Positions 16,059-24,162 of a stretch of DNA of 64,000 nt are shown here, in pieces. The notes beneath the pieces were generated by a model. That model searched no databases. It was not told where the DNA came from and saw nothing but the letters and a program-made list of their open reading frames with translations. Made by a program: the position numbers and the translations under genes. How positions within the stretch are numbered: position 1 is the first letter of the stretch; the number at the start of each line of letters is the position of its first letter. Source of the DNA: an uncultured Mogibacterium sp. (GTDB lineage: Bacteria; Bacillota; Clostridia; Peptostreptococcales; Anaerovoracaceae); the NCBI RefSeq assembly GCF_938041965.1, contig NZ_CALISE010000013.1:1-64000 (forward strand), in the 5' to 3' direction.

Positions 16059-17178
16059 GCCAAGACAGGATACACCAGAAAATATGCTGCGTGCTAGAGA
16101 AGATAAGCTAGAAAAACTTATATATAATGAGGATAAAGCCGAAGCTTTTACTCAAGCTGAGATGGATTATACCGAAGATGGTGATATCGAAAGCGATGAC
16201 GATATTGGTGAAGGTTTCGGAGCACAAGCTGGTGAAATTCCAGAGGTGCGAACTGCAGAGGTCAAGACTCTTACCCCTTCAGAAGCCGAAAATGGTAAGA
16301 GACTTGATGCTTATATAGGCGAAGTGACCGACCTCTCGAGGAGCTATGCTCAGAACCTCATCGAGGACGGTCTGGTCAGCGTCTCTGGCAAGAAAGTAGC
16401 CAAGAAGTACAAAATCAAGGCGGGCGAAACCATCATGATATCCATTCCAGAGGCGAAGCCAATTGACGCTGCCCCTGAAGATATTCCAATAGATATAGTA
16501 TATGAAGATGAGGATGTAATAGTGGTTGAAAAGCCGCGCGGCATGGTTGTGCATCCGGCTATCGGAAATCCTAGTGGCACGCTCGTCAATGCTATAATGT
16601 ATCACTGTGGAGATTCACTCTCGTCCATTAATGGAGCAATAAGACCAGGAATCGTCCACAGAATAGATAAGGATACGAGCGGACTTCTGATGATAGCCAA
16701 GAATGACAGTGCTCACGAGTCGCTCGCCGCGCAGCTCAAGGTGCATTCAGTCACTAGAGAATACATAGCGCTAGTCTTTGATAATATCAAGAAGGATAAG
16801 CTGACCATAGATGCGCCTATCGGTCGTGATGACATCAACAGACTCAGAAAGGCTGTAAACGGAATAGGATCAAGGGATGCGGTCACGCACATTAGAGTCC
16901 TGAAGCGTTACGGTAAATACACTCTTGTAGCTGCACGGCTTGAGACAGGGCGCACACACCAGATTAGAGTTCATATGGCTTCTATCAAGCACCCACTTGT
17001 TGGGGATCCACTATATGGACCAAAGAAACAGCCGTTTGGTCTGACTGGACAGCTTCTTCACGCTAGACTGCTTGGGTTCATACACCCTAGGACTGGAGAG
17101 TATATGGAGTTTTCTAGTGAGATACCTGAGTATTTTCAAGAAGTGCTTGATAAACTAGATGAAACGGAGAACAAATGA
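16051..17178 (+). CDS. rluD: RluD-type 23S rRNA pseudouridine synthase with acidic N-terminal extension
   Basis: Pseudouridine synthase of 375 aa. An S4 RNA-binding domain (about residues 80-140, GKRLDAYIGEVTDLSRSYAQ) precedes the catalytic domain with HRIDKDTSG, whose Asp is the nucleophile, and RTHQIRVHMA. About 70 residues at the N-terminus are acidic and low in complexity (DYTEDGDIESDDDIGEGFG), absent from typical RluD (about 300-325 aa). ATG 16051 is chosen because GGAG at 16038-16041 precedes it. lspA-rluD adjacency is common in Gram-positives. It overlaps the next gene by ATGA. Confidence 0.93.
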   Translation: MLKPRQDTPENMLRAREDKLEKLIYNEDKAEAFTQAEMDYTEDGDIESDDDIGEGFGAQAGEIPEVRTAEVKTLTPSEAENGKRLDAYIGEVTDLSRSYAQNLIEDGLVSVSGKKVAKKYKIKAGETIMISIPEAKPIDAAPEDIPIDIVYEDEDVIVVEKPRGMVVHPAIGNPSGTLVNAIMYHCGDSLSSINGAIRPGIVHRIDKDTSGLLMIAKNDSAHESLAAQLKVHSVTREYIALVFDNIKKDKLTIDAPIGRDDINRLRKAVNGIGSRDAVTHIRVLKRYGKYTLVAARLETGRTHQIRVHMASIKHPLVGDPLYGPKKQPFGLTGQLLHARLLGFIHPRTGEYMEFSSEIPEYFQEVLDKLDETENK

Positions 17179-17882
17179 GCAATAACGAGAAAATCAAGAT
17201 AAAGCCAGGAACCCTGCTTTATCCATTACCAGCTGTTATGGTGACTGCTGGCAAAGCAGATAAGAATAATATCATCACAATTGCTTGGACTGGAATTATC
17301 AATTCTGACCCTGCGATTCTGTATATTTCTGTAAGAAAATCAAGGTACAGTCATGCGATGATTTCAGAGAATGGAGAGTTCGTAATAAACCTTACCACTG
17401 AGAAGCTCGCAAGAGCAACTGATTTTGCTGGGGTGAGATCTGGACGTAATATCGACAAGGCAGGCGAACTCGGTCTAACATTGATCCCTGGAGTGACCAA
17501 TGATACTCCGATGATCGCAGAATCACCAATCAACCTTGAGTGCAAGGTTCTGGAAGTTAGAGAGTACCCCACTCATGATATGTTCATAGCTGAAATCGTG
17601 GACGCGCATATAAGTGCTGAATTTGTGGATGAGAACGGTAGCTATGACTTCGGACGCATGAATCTTATCGCCTTCAACCATGGCAGCTACTATGGTCTTG
17701 ATGATGAGGATATGGGTAGATTTGGCTTTTCTGTCATGAAGGAGAAGACGAAGCGTCGCAAGGAGAAGGAAGCAAGAGGCGCCAAAAGGCAGCAATCAAG
17801 AGGCCGTAGGGGTTCCATCAAGAAACGTAATGATGGTATCAAAGCTACGAGTAATATAAATAAAAGAAAAAACTATAAGTGA
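17175..17882 (+). CDS. Flavin reductase-like (FMN-binding split barrel) protein
   Basis: FMN-binding split-barrel protein of 235 aa of the flavin reductase/DIM6-NTAB family. Typical elements are GTLLYPLPAVMVTAG, NIITIAWTGIINSDPAILYI, the RYSHAMI contact region, and NHGSYYGL at the end of the fold. The last 45 residues are strongly basic (KTKRRKEKEARGAKRQQSR and onward), unlike most homologues, which suggests RNA or nucleic-acid contact. It starts in ATGA overlap with rluD and ends the operon. Confidence 0.85.
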   Translation: MSNNEKIKIKPGTLLYPLPAVMVTAGKADKNNIITIAWTGIINSDPAILYISVRKSRYSHAMISENGEFVINLTTEKLARATDFAGVRSGRNIDKAGELGLTLIPGVTNDTPMIAESPINLECKVLEVREYPTHDMFIAEIVDAHISAEFVDENGSYDFGRMNLIAFNHGSYYGLDDEDMGRFGFSVMKEKTKRRKEKEARGAKRQQSRGRRGSIKKRNDGIKATSNINKRKNYK

Positions 17883-17907
17883 TTAAGCATGGCAGATTAA
17901 TCACTTT
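17877..17907 (+). terminator. Weak terminator after the flavoprotein gene
   Basis: AAGTGATTAA (17877-17886) pairs with TTAATCACTT (17897-17906) around a 10-nt loop; only a short T tract follows. Confidence 0.45.
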
Positions 17908-17914
17908 ACAGCTA

Positions 17915-17943
17915 TTGCTAAACAGAACACCTTATGATATGAT
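17915..17943 (+). promoter_or_regulatory. Promoter of dps
   Basis: TTGCTA (17915-17920), 17 nt, TATGAT (17938-17943). The predicted start point is near 17950, 55 nt before the dps ATG. Confidence 0.7.
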
Positions 17944-17956
17944 GACATCGAAGAAT

Positions 17957-17974
17957 AGTTAGATAGAACTAACT
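17957..17974. promoter_or_regulatory. Palindromic operator candidate AGTTAG-N6-CTAACT at dps
   Basis: A perfect 6+6 bp palindrome with a 6-nt centre lies at about +8 to +25 relative to the predicted dps start. The same GTTAG-N6-CTAAC pattern occurs at 47557-47572 and 47630-47645 before the ECF/ABC operon. Inference: binding site of a common regulator, plausibly metal-responsive given Dps. Confidence 0.6.
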
Positions 17975-18004
17975 AAAAGGGTTTAAATATAAAGGGGGTT
18001 CAAA

Positions 18005-18436
18005 ATGTTAGAAAGAGATTTTAATAATTACATTGCTAATCTAGGTGTTATGATATTTAAACTTCATAACATTCATTGGAATGTGGAAGGACCACAGTTT
18101 GTAGCAGTGCATGAGTTCACTGAAAGCCTCTATGATGAGATATTTGAATACTACGATGCCGTTGCTGAGCATCTAAAAATTTACTCGGCATCTCCAGATG
18201 TAAAGATGTCTGATTACCTTAAAAATGCCTCGATTAAGGAAATTGATGCCAAGAAATTTGAAATAAAGGAAGCTCTCGGAATCGTAAAGGAAGACCTTGA
18301 AGAACTTCGTAAGCAGGCAACAGAACTTCGAAATGCTTGCGACAATGAAGGCTGGTTCTCTGGGGTAACCATGTTCGAAGACCATGTGAATTATTACAAT
18401 AAGCAGATTTGGTTTATAAGAGCACTCCTAGGTTAA
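18005..18436 (+). CDS. dps: Dps-family ferritin-like protein
   Basis: Iron-storing, peroxide-detoxifying miniferritin of 143 aa that assembles as a dodecamer. The inter-subunit ferroxidase ligands are at family spacing: His24, His36, Glu40, Asp51 and Glu55 (in HNIHWNVEGP, HEFTESLYDEIFEYYDAVAE). There is no basic N-terminal tail, so DNA binding is not predicted from sequence. GGGGG precedes the ATG. The gene is monocistronic with its own promoter, a palindrome next to the start point and a terminator at 18480-18506. Confidence 0.93.
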   Translation: MLERDFNNYIANLGVMIFKLHNIHWNVEGPQFVAVHEFTESLYDEIFEYYDAVAEHLKIYSASPDVKMSDYLKNASIKEIDAKKFEIKEALGIVKEDLEELRKQATELRNACDNEGWFSGVTMFEDHVNYYNKQIWFIRALLG

Positions 18437-18479
18437 AAATCTTATAAGAGAAATTCCGCCATTCAATTGATCTTTCCAA

Positions 18480-18506
18480 ATGCCGCGATAATTAGCGGCA
18501 TTTTTT
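18480..18506 (+). terminator. Intrinsic terminator of dps
   Basis: ATGCCGC (18480-18486) and GCGGCAT (18495-18501) form a 7-bp stem with an 8-nt loop, followed by TTTTTT. Confidence 0.92.
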
Positions 18507-18632
18507 CATGCTTTTAAAACCCGAAGAGAAAGAGATAAATCCAAGAAAGTATTTAATTCAAAATCTCAGTCCAGTGAAAAATATAAAATAAAACCAATTA
18601 AAGCTTAAAGACATTTAAAAAAGATTTTAATA

Positions 18633-18656
18633 TTCTATTTTTTTGATAAAATAGAA
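18633..18656. repeat. Palindrome upstream of the orphan membrane protein gene
   Basis: TTCTATTTT (18633-18641) and AAAATAGAA (18648-18656) are perfect 9-bp complements around TTTGAT. It lies 36 nt before the next ATG and overlaps a possible -10 (GATAAAAT), so it could be an operator. Confidence 0.45.
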
Positions 18657-18691
18657 AAGTAGTTTTTTAACAGTAATTATAGGAGGCGACT

Positions 18692-19180
18692 ATGTTAATT
18701 ATTGGAGTATTTATAGGTCTATGGGTGGTGTTATTTGCTGCATTTATGGCTTTTTACAGCAAGAAAAAGAAGAGTAATGCAAGTTTTGTAAACGAGAACA
18801 GCAATAAGGCTATAGTTCATCTGCATTGCAAGAAGATTAAGATTAATGGACAGGATATTTCCACTTACAATCCTATAACAGGAGACTATCTTGAAAAAGT
18901 TGTTGCACTTGAGCCAGGAAGGTATACAATCTCCGGTATATATCAGACTACTGATAATAGATTAAACAAAACTATAAATGTTAAGTCGGATGATGTTGAG
19001 TTTGAACTTGATTTAGAGGGAGGCTGCACTTACTCGGCAGCTATGTATATGTATTCTCCTGAAGAGAGGGAGCAGTACTATAACGGCGATACAGATGAAG
19101 CTGTTGCAAGTGTTCCTCTAAGCATTGTTGAAGGAAGCGACTTCATAAAGGCATATGTTATCTGCTACAAAGAAAAATAA
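18692..19180 (+). CDS. Membrane-anchored protein of unknown function
   Basis: Not recognised. 162 aa, with one N-terminal transmembrane helix (residues 2-22, signal-anchor type) followed by KKKKS, so the C-terminal part is probably cytoplasmic by the positive-inside rule or held at the inner face. The soluble part is beta-rich and polar (VHLHCKKIKINGQDISTY, LEPGRYTISGIYQTT, VEFELDLEGG), reminiscent of a carbohydrate-binding or prealbumin-like sandwich, but no motif is decisive. GGAGGCG precedes the ATG. It is a single-gene unit ended by the terminator at 19186-19227. Confidence 0.75.
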   Translation: MLIIGVFIGLWVVLFAAFMAFYSKKKKSNASFVNENSNKAIVHLHCKKIKINGQDISTYNPITGDYLEKVVALEPGRYTISGIYQTTDNRLNKTINVKSDDVEFELDLEGGCTYSAAMYMYSPEEREQYYNGDTDEAVASVPLSIVEGSDFIKAYVICYKEK

Positions 19181-19185
19181 TAAAC

Positions 19186-19227
19186 AAAAGGGAGCTATCA
19201 CTGTGATCAAGTGCTTAGCTCCTTTTT
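19186..19227. terminator. Bidirectional terminator between the orphan gene and rqcH
   Basis: A 12-bp stem with one G-U pair (19186-19197 with 19216-19227) is flanked by A-rich sequence on the left and T's on the right, serving both converging genes. Confidence 0.85.
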
Positions 19228-19289
19228 GTTTTATGCTTGTAATCATTATCAGGGTGATAATGCATTTTGTATTTTGGCATTGTAAAAAT

Positions 19290-21008
19290 TTAGATATGGA
19301 AAGCTAGCTTTTTGACGGCACTACCAGGAAGCTTCGGAGCGACATAAACCGTAGAATTATGCGTGAAAATCACCATTCCGGGCTTTGCGCCACTTGGCTT
19401 CTTTACATACTTAACCAGCGTATAATCGACCGGCACGTTGTCACTGTCCTTACCCTTGCTGTGGTAGGCGGCTATGGAAGCAGCCTCGTATATGGTCTCT
19501 GCTGTAATATCCTGAGGTGACTCACCTGACTCAGTTACAAGAATCACGTGCGAACCAGGGATATCTTTTGTATGAAACCATATATCGGTACGACTAGCGG
19601 TTTTTGTGGTCAGCTGATCGTTTTCCTTGTTGTTTCTACCGACGAATACATGGTGTCCATCAGACAGTCTATATTCGAGTGGGGCCTGCTTTTTTTTATT
19701 TCGTTTATGGCCCGGCTTACTTCGGTACCTGATGTAACCAGTCTCAACTAATTCTTCTTTAATCTGATCAAGCTCGCCTTCAGTGCTCGCTGCCTCAAGG
19801 CTCTGCATTACACTATCAAGGTATGTTATGTCAGCCTCAACCTCTTCAAGCTGAACCGCCTTCTCCTTGATGGCTGTTCTAGCCTTCGAATACTTTTTGA
19901 AGTATTGCTGTGCATTCTTAGCTCCAGAAAGTTTCTCTGAAAGCGGAATAGTTATATTAGAACCATCGTAGTAATTTGCAACCTCTACAGAGCGTGCGCC
20001 AGCCTGAATCAGATGGATGTTAGCTGTCAAGAGCTCACCGTACAGGCGATACTTATCGGAGTTCTCGGCCTTCAGCAGGTCCTCGGATAGTCTCTTTTTC
20101 TTGAGTAATGCCTTGTCCAGCGCCGATTTCACAATCTTGTGTAAAGGTACTGATTTCTGCTTGATTATATTAGTGCTTGCGCGATGTTGATAGTAGAATT
20201 CAATGCAGCTACTTAGGCTGTCAAATGTCTCTTGCCTAAGCCCGCAGTATTCCGACAAATCCGTTATGTGAAATTCGCGAGGCGTATCATCCTCGTCAAA
20301 ATAGATGGTAGGTGTAAATGAACCAGTCTCTGCAGATTCAGCAATCTCAGCTAGATGAGCTGCAGGCTCTTTAGAAGAAAGGAGCTCTCTAGCGATGGCT
20401 GGAGAAATTCCCGATATGCGGTTCATGATTAGCTTTTCACTAAGAACCACACCTTCGCTGTTGACAAAGTCTTCTGTTGATGCTGATTTAAATGGCGTCT
20501 TGTCTTGTTTAGGCGGATACACGTAGATGACGCCTGGAAGCAGCTGCCTATATCTATTTACATCTATGGAAATCCTCTTGATAGCATCTATGATTTTGCC
20601 AGATTCGATATCGACGAGAATTATGTTGCTGTGCTTGCCCATAATCTCAACTATGAGTCTCTTAGATGTGGTGAAACCGAGCTCTGTTTGAGCTTCGATA
20701 TCTATCTCTATGATTCGTTCAGAGCCTCGCTGCCTAATCGCTGTTATGCGCCCACCTTGAATGTGCTTTCGCATTAGCATGCAAAAGTTAGGAGGCTGCA
20801 TCGGGTTGCTATACTTATCCTCGGTGAGGCATATGCGCGCCGACTGGCTGCCGCAAGATGCGATGAGCTTTACATTGCCTTCTCTTGTATGAATCTGTAT
20901 TAATAAATCTTCGCCGGTTGGCTGGTAGATTTTCTCAATCTTACCGAGCGTGATGGTGCTCGATAGCTCGGTGGCTATCGCAGATGTGATGATGCCGTCA
21001 AATGCCAA
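19290..21008 (-). CDS. rqcH: RqcH/NFACT ribosome-associated quality-control protein
   Basis: NFACT-family protein of 572 aa that binds stalled 50S-peptidyl-tRNA complexes and adds C-terminal alanine tails. The N-terminal NFACT-N domain has Glu97-Arg98 where Bacillus RqcH has the Asp97-Arg98 pair needed for tailing, a conservative change. HhH elements, a long coiled-coil region (about 290-410) and the C-terminal NFACT-R domain (GRNNKENDQLTTKTASRTDI, WFHTKDIPGSHVIL) are all present. It is leftward, alone, and divergent from yicC. Its usual partner RqcP/YlmH is missing from the sepF cluster nearby. Confidence 0.93.
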   Translation of the reverse strand: MAFDGIITSAIATELSSTITLGKIEKIYQPTGEDLLIQIHTREGNVKLIASCGSQSARICLTEDKYSNPMQPPNFCMLMRKHIQGGRITAIRQRGSERIIEIDIEAQTELGFTTSKRLIVEIMGKHSNIILVDIESGKIIDAIKRISIDVNRYRQLLPGVIYVYPPKQDKTPFKSASTEDFVNSEGVVLSEKLIMNRISGISPAIARELLSSKEPAAHLAEIAESAETGSFTPTIYFDEDDTPREFHITDLSEYCGLRQETFDSLSSCIEFYYQHRASTNIIKQKSVPLHKIVKSALDKALLKKKRLSEDLLKAENSDKYRLYGELLTANIHLIQAGARSVEVANYYDGSNITIPLSEKLSGAKNAQQYFKKYSKARTAIKEKAVQLEEVEADITYLDSVMQSLEAASTEGELDQIKEELVETGYIRYRSKPGHKRNKKKQAPLEYRLSDGHHVFVGRNNKENDQLTTKTASRTDIWFHTKDIPGSHVILVTESGESPQDITAETIYEAASIAAYHSKGKDSDNVPVDYTLVKYVKKPSGAKPGMVIFTHNSTVYVAPKLPGSAVKKLAFHI

Positions 21009-21272
21009 TTCGTATTCCTTTCTGGCATCAGAATAATCCGCCCTGATGCCGACACGATGCTAAATAGCATATCACGGAGGTTCGCATTTTTCAAGCTACG
21101 TAGACTTTGAGTGCAGAGGAGTTGATGCTGTATTCACATGCAAGATAACACAGTGGTTAAAGATTTTCTAACATAATCTCTGATCTTGTAATATGAGCAA
21201 CTGAATTGCTATTGTTTACTTTAAAGTGCGTAAAGGATATAATAAATTGGTTAAACACAAGGAGGTGGACAC

Positions 21273-22163
21273 ATGGTAAGAAGCATGACAGGCTACGGTA
21301 GAGGCATATATAGTGATAACCAGAGAAGTATAACTGTAGAGGTTAAAGCTGTAAATCACAGATACTGCGATATAACCGTAAAGATGCCTAGAAAATACTC
21401 TTTTGCAGAAGAGAAAATAAAAGCGGCAGCAAAGGAAGTCATGAGGCGTGGGAAAATTGAAATCGGTGTGTCCATAGATAATTTTGGCAAGAGTGAAACA
21501 GATGTAAAACTCAATCTAGAAGTGGCAAAACGCTATTACGATGCGCTCACTGAACTGAGTCAGAGCTTTGAACTTTCTGGTGATGGACAGGTGCCACTAA
21601 GCCTTCTCGCTGGGATGACAGACGTGCTGACCACCGTACCTGCTGCAGATGATGAAGAGGAATTTACAAGAGAATTGATGGCGGCTCTCAAGGAAGCTCT
21701 CGAAGGCATTAGCGTGATGAGAACGGTTGAGGGAGAAAAATTGGCTCTAGATATACTCAAAAGAGCTGATATCATTGAAAATACCAAGAATCTTATAGCA
21801 GAGCGAGCGCCTAAGATTGAAAGGGAATACAAGGAGAAGCTAAAAGCGAGAATTACCGAGCTTCTAGATGGAAGTGTGGAGGTTCCAGAGGACAGACTTG
21901 CGCTCGAGGCGGCTATTTTCGCTGATAAGGCGAATATAACAGAAGAAATCGTGAGGCTCGGCAGTCACATAGACCAGCTCAGGACTTTCATAAATGGCGA
22001 TGAAGAAACTGTGGGCAAGAAGATTGACTTCCTTGTTCAGGAGATGAACAGAGAGGCTAATACGATAGGGTCCAAGTCAAATGATATGGATATCACATCG
22101 TGGATGCTAGAACTCAAAGCTGAGATAGAGAAAATCCGCGAGCAGGTTCAGAATATCGAATAA
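21273..22163 (+). CDS. yicC: YicC-family endoribonuclease
   Basis: 296 aa. It starts MVRSMTGYGRG, the typical beginning, and has the C-terminal DUF1732 block GKKIDFLVQEMNREANTIGS and KAEIEKIREQVQNIE. Members are RNases implicated in decay of specific RNAs; the target here is unknown. AAGGAGGTGG precedes the ATG. yicC-gmk-rpoZ is a conserved order in Bacillota. The 264-nt gap to divergent rqcH holds no other gene I can see. Confidence 0.93.
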   Translation: MVRSMTGYGRGIYSDNQRSITVEVKAVNHRYCDITVKMPRKYSFAEEKIKAAAKEVMRRGKIEIGVSIDNFGKSETDVKLNLEVAKRYYDALTELSQSFELSGDGQVPLSLLAGMTDVLTTVPAADDEEEFTRELMAALKEALEGISVMRTVEGEKLALDILKRADIIENTKNLIAERAPKIEREYKEKLKARITELLDGSVEVPEDRLALEAAIFADKANITEEIVRLGSHIDQLRTFINGDEETVGKKIDFLVQEMNREANTIGSKSNDMDITSWMLELKAEIEKIREQVQNIE

Positions 22164-22216
22164 AGGAAACAGCTTCGGAAAAGATACTGTGGTATCTAGA
22201 GTGAGAAGTGTTTTTG

Positions 22217-22225
22217 TGGTATAAT
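22217..22225 (+). promoter_or_regulatory. Extended -10 promoter candidate before gmk
   Basis: TGG-TATAAT (TGn extended -10, hexamer 22220-22225) lies 32 nt upstream of the gmk ATG, with no good -35. Confidence 0.45.
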
Positions 22226-22256
22226 GTTACCCAAATATTCAGTACAGGAGACAATG

Positions 22257-22883
22257 ATGGGAAAGTCGAGTCACAATGACGGCAGACTCTTTGTTATATC
22301 GGGACCGTCGGGTGCAGGCAAGGGCACTATTTGTAAGAAATTGCTTGAGTCAGTGGATATTTCGATTTCAACTTCGATGACGACTAGGGCGCCAAGGCCA
22401 GGTGAAATAGACGGTAAAGACTATTACTTCGTTACAGTAGATGAGTTCGAAGAGAAAATTGCTAATGGCGGGATGCTCGAGTATGCGAGGGTGTTTGATA
22501 ATATTTATGGAACGCCTAAGGACATGGTCATTAAACAGCTCGAAAGAGGCAGAGACGTCATACTAGAGATTGATGTTCAAGGTGGACTGCAGATAAAGAA
22601 GAAGATGCCGGAGCAAGCTGTGCTTGTGTTCGTTTTACCACCAGACCTCACAACGCTTCGCCAGCGGATTATAGATCGAGGCACCGAAAATGAAGAAGTA
22701 ATCGATAAGAGATTTAACGAGGCAATTAATGAGATAAAATTGATTGGTGAGTATGACTACTATGTGGTCAACGATGAGCTTGACGATGCAGTGTATGATC
22801 TCAAGGCCATAATTATGGCAGAGAGAAGACGTGTACCGAACAAGATAATGCCAATCGTTAGAGAATACGAGAAGGAAATCTAG
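22257..22883 (+). CDS. gmk: Guanylate kinase
   Basis: Phosphorylates GMP to GDP using ATP, 208 aa. P-loop GPSGAGKGT near residue 16, the GMP-binding segment TTRAPRPGEIDGKDYYFV, and VILEIDVQGGLQIK are intact. The ATG at 22257 is best placed relative to AGGAG (22246-22250), though 22254 is possible. rpoZ begins 13 nt after the stop, as in many Gram-positives. Confidence 0.96.
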   Translation: MGKSSHNDGRLFVISGPSGAGKGTICKKLLESVDISISTSMTTRAPRPGEIDGKDYYFVTVDEFEEKIANGGMLEYARVFDNIYGTPKDMVIKQLERGRDVILEIDVQGGLQIKKKMPEQAVLVFVLPPDLTTLRQRIIDRGTENEEVIDKRFNEAINEIKLIGEYDYYVVNDELDDAVYDLKAIIMAERRRVPNKIMPIVREYEKEI

Positions 22884-22896
22884 GAGGAAATTCATC

Positions 22897-23253
22897 ATGA
22901 TGCTATATCCAGCAATTAACGAGCTCAACAAGCTAACAGACAGCAGATACACACTGGTTGTGTTGACAGCAAAGAGAGCTAGAGATATCATTGACGGCAA
23001 GCCGGTTCTTACAGATGTTGAAGCAGAGAGACCTGTGAGCCTTGCGACTAACGAGATTGCAGAAGGGCTCATCACTTACAAGAGAAGCGATGAACACGAT
23101 GAAGAGGCACCAGCATTTGAAAACTTTGAACTAGACATTAACTGTGAGGCTGCTGTGGCTTCCGAGGCAGCGCAGGTAGAGACAAGCGATGAGGTTCAGA
23201 GTGACGCTGAAGCAGAGGAACCAGCTGTGGATGAGACAGGTTTGGATGCGTAA
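22897..23253 (+). CDS. rpoZ: RNA polymerase omega subunit with acidic C-terminal tail
   Basis: Omega subunit, which assists beta-prime folding, 118 aa. The core (MMLYPAINELNKLTDSRYTL, AKRARDI, ATNEIAEGLITY) fills residues 1-62. The remaining 55 residues are acidic and low complexity (AEAEEPAVDETG), longer than the usual 65-90 aa omega. TAGGAGGAA precedes; ATG 22897 or 22900. It is followed by a terminator. Confidence 0.92.
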   Translation: MMLYPAINELNKLTDSRYTLVVLTAKRARDIIDGKPVLTDVEAERPVSLATNEIAEGLITYKRSDEHDEEAPAFENFELDINCEAAVASEAAQVETSDEVQSDAEAEEPAVDETGLDA

Positions 23254-23278
23254 GCTTTTGGATGTAATATGGTAACTG

Positions 23279-23308
23279 AAATGGAAGTCGCTTAGATTTC
23301 CATTTTTT
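23279..23308 (+). terminator. Terminator after rpoZ
   Basis: AAATGGAA (23279-23286) pairs with TTCCATTT (23298-23305), running into TTTTTT. It separates yicC-gmk-rpoZ from the aromatic genes. Confidence 0.75.
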
Positions 23309-23334
23309 ATATATAGAATGTATCAGGCGGTACG

Positions 23335-24162
23335 ATGGAGAATTACATTACAAATATTCCATTTAAATTGGCAAGCAGGGAGAATTACCCTGAGAATACC
23401 ATAATAAGAGTCGGGGACGTCACTATCGGAGAGGGGTTGACGCTTATCGCGGGACCTTGTGCAGTAGAGTCAGAGACTGCGCTTTTTGAGCTTGCACAGA
23501 AAGTCAAAGCATCTGGGGCGAGCATTCTTCGAGGAGGCGCATTTAAGCCTAGAACTTCACCATATGATTTTCAGGGTATTGGCAAAGAGGGCATAGAGAT
23601 TCTAGTCAAGGTAAAGGAACTCACTGGTCTGCCTGTTGTTAGCGAGATTGTGGATGCCACGGATATAGAACTGTTCAGAGACATAGATATCCTGCAGATT
23701 GGATCGCGTAATATGCAGAATTTTAGTCTGCTTAAAGCAGTTGGACGCACAGATAAGGCAGTTCTTTTGAAGCGCGGATATGCCTCGACCTATGAGGATT
23801 TTCTGCTCGCGGCGGAATATATACTTGCAGAGGGCAACAGCAAGGTTATCCTCTGCGAGCGTGGAATAAGAAGCTTTGAGAACTACACGAGAAATACACT
23901 TGATATAAACGCTATTCCGGCACTTCATGAACTGACGCATCTCCCCGTGATTGCAGACCCGAGCCACTCGACTGGGAAATCCTCTCTCGTTAGACCGGCC
24001 TCTCTAGCAGCTGTAGCAGCAGGTGCTGATGGACTGATCATAGAGGTTCATCAGGAGCCACAGAATGCGTTATCGGATGGTGCACAGGCAGTTACACCAA
24101 AGCAGTTTGATGAGATAGCAAGCACCGCAAAGAATATCAGAGAGATTGCTTATGAGAAATAG
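23335..24162 (+). CDS. aroF: 3-deoxy-7-phosphoheptulonate synthase (DAHP synthase, type I-beta)
   Basis: First enzyme of the shikimate pathway: condenses phosphoenolpyruvate and erythrose-4-phosphate. 275 aa. The TIM-barrel motifs GPCAVES, RGGAFKPRTSPYDFQG, SEIVD, GSRNMQNF, LKRGYAST, DPSHSTG and EVHQEP are all visible. There is no N-terminal ferredoxin-like or fused chorismate-mutase regulatory domain, so feedback control through that domain is not expected. It overlaps the aroE-aroK fusion by 11 nt. Confidence 0.95.
   Translation: MENYITNIPFKLASRENYPENTIIRVGDVTIGEGLTLIAGPCAVESETALFELAQKVKASGASILRGGAFKPRTSPYDFQGIGKEGIEILVKVKELTGLPVVSEIVDATDIELFRDIDILQIGSRNMQNFSLLKAVGRTDKAVLLKRGYASTYEDFLLAAEYILAEGNSKVILCERGIRSFENYTRNTLDINAIPALHELTHLPVIADPSHSTGKSSLVRPASLAAVAAGADGLIIEVHQEPQNALSDGAQAVTPKQFDEIASTAKNIREIAYEK

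Noticed and set aside
21166..21182. GTTAA...CTAAC near yicC as another copy of the dps/ECF palindrome
   Set aside because: One arm is imperfect and the spacing is 7 rather than 6, so it does not match the shared motif.
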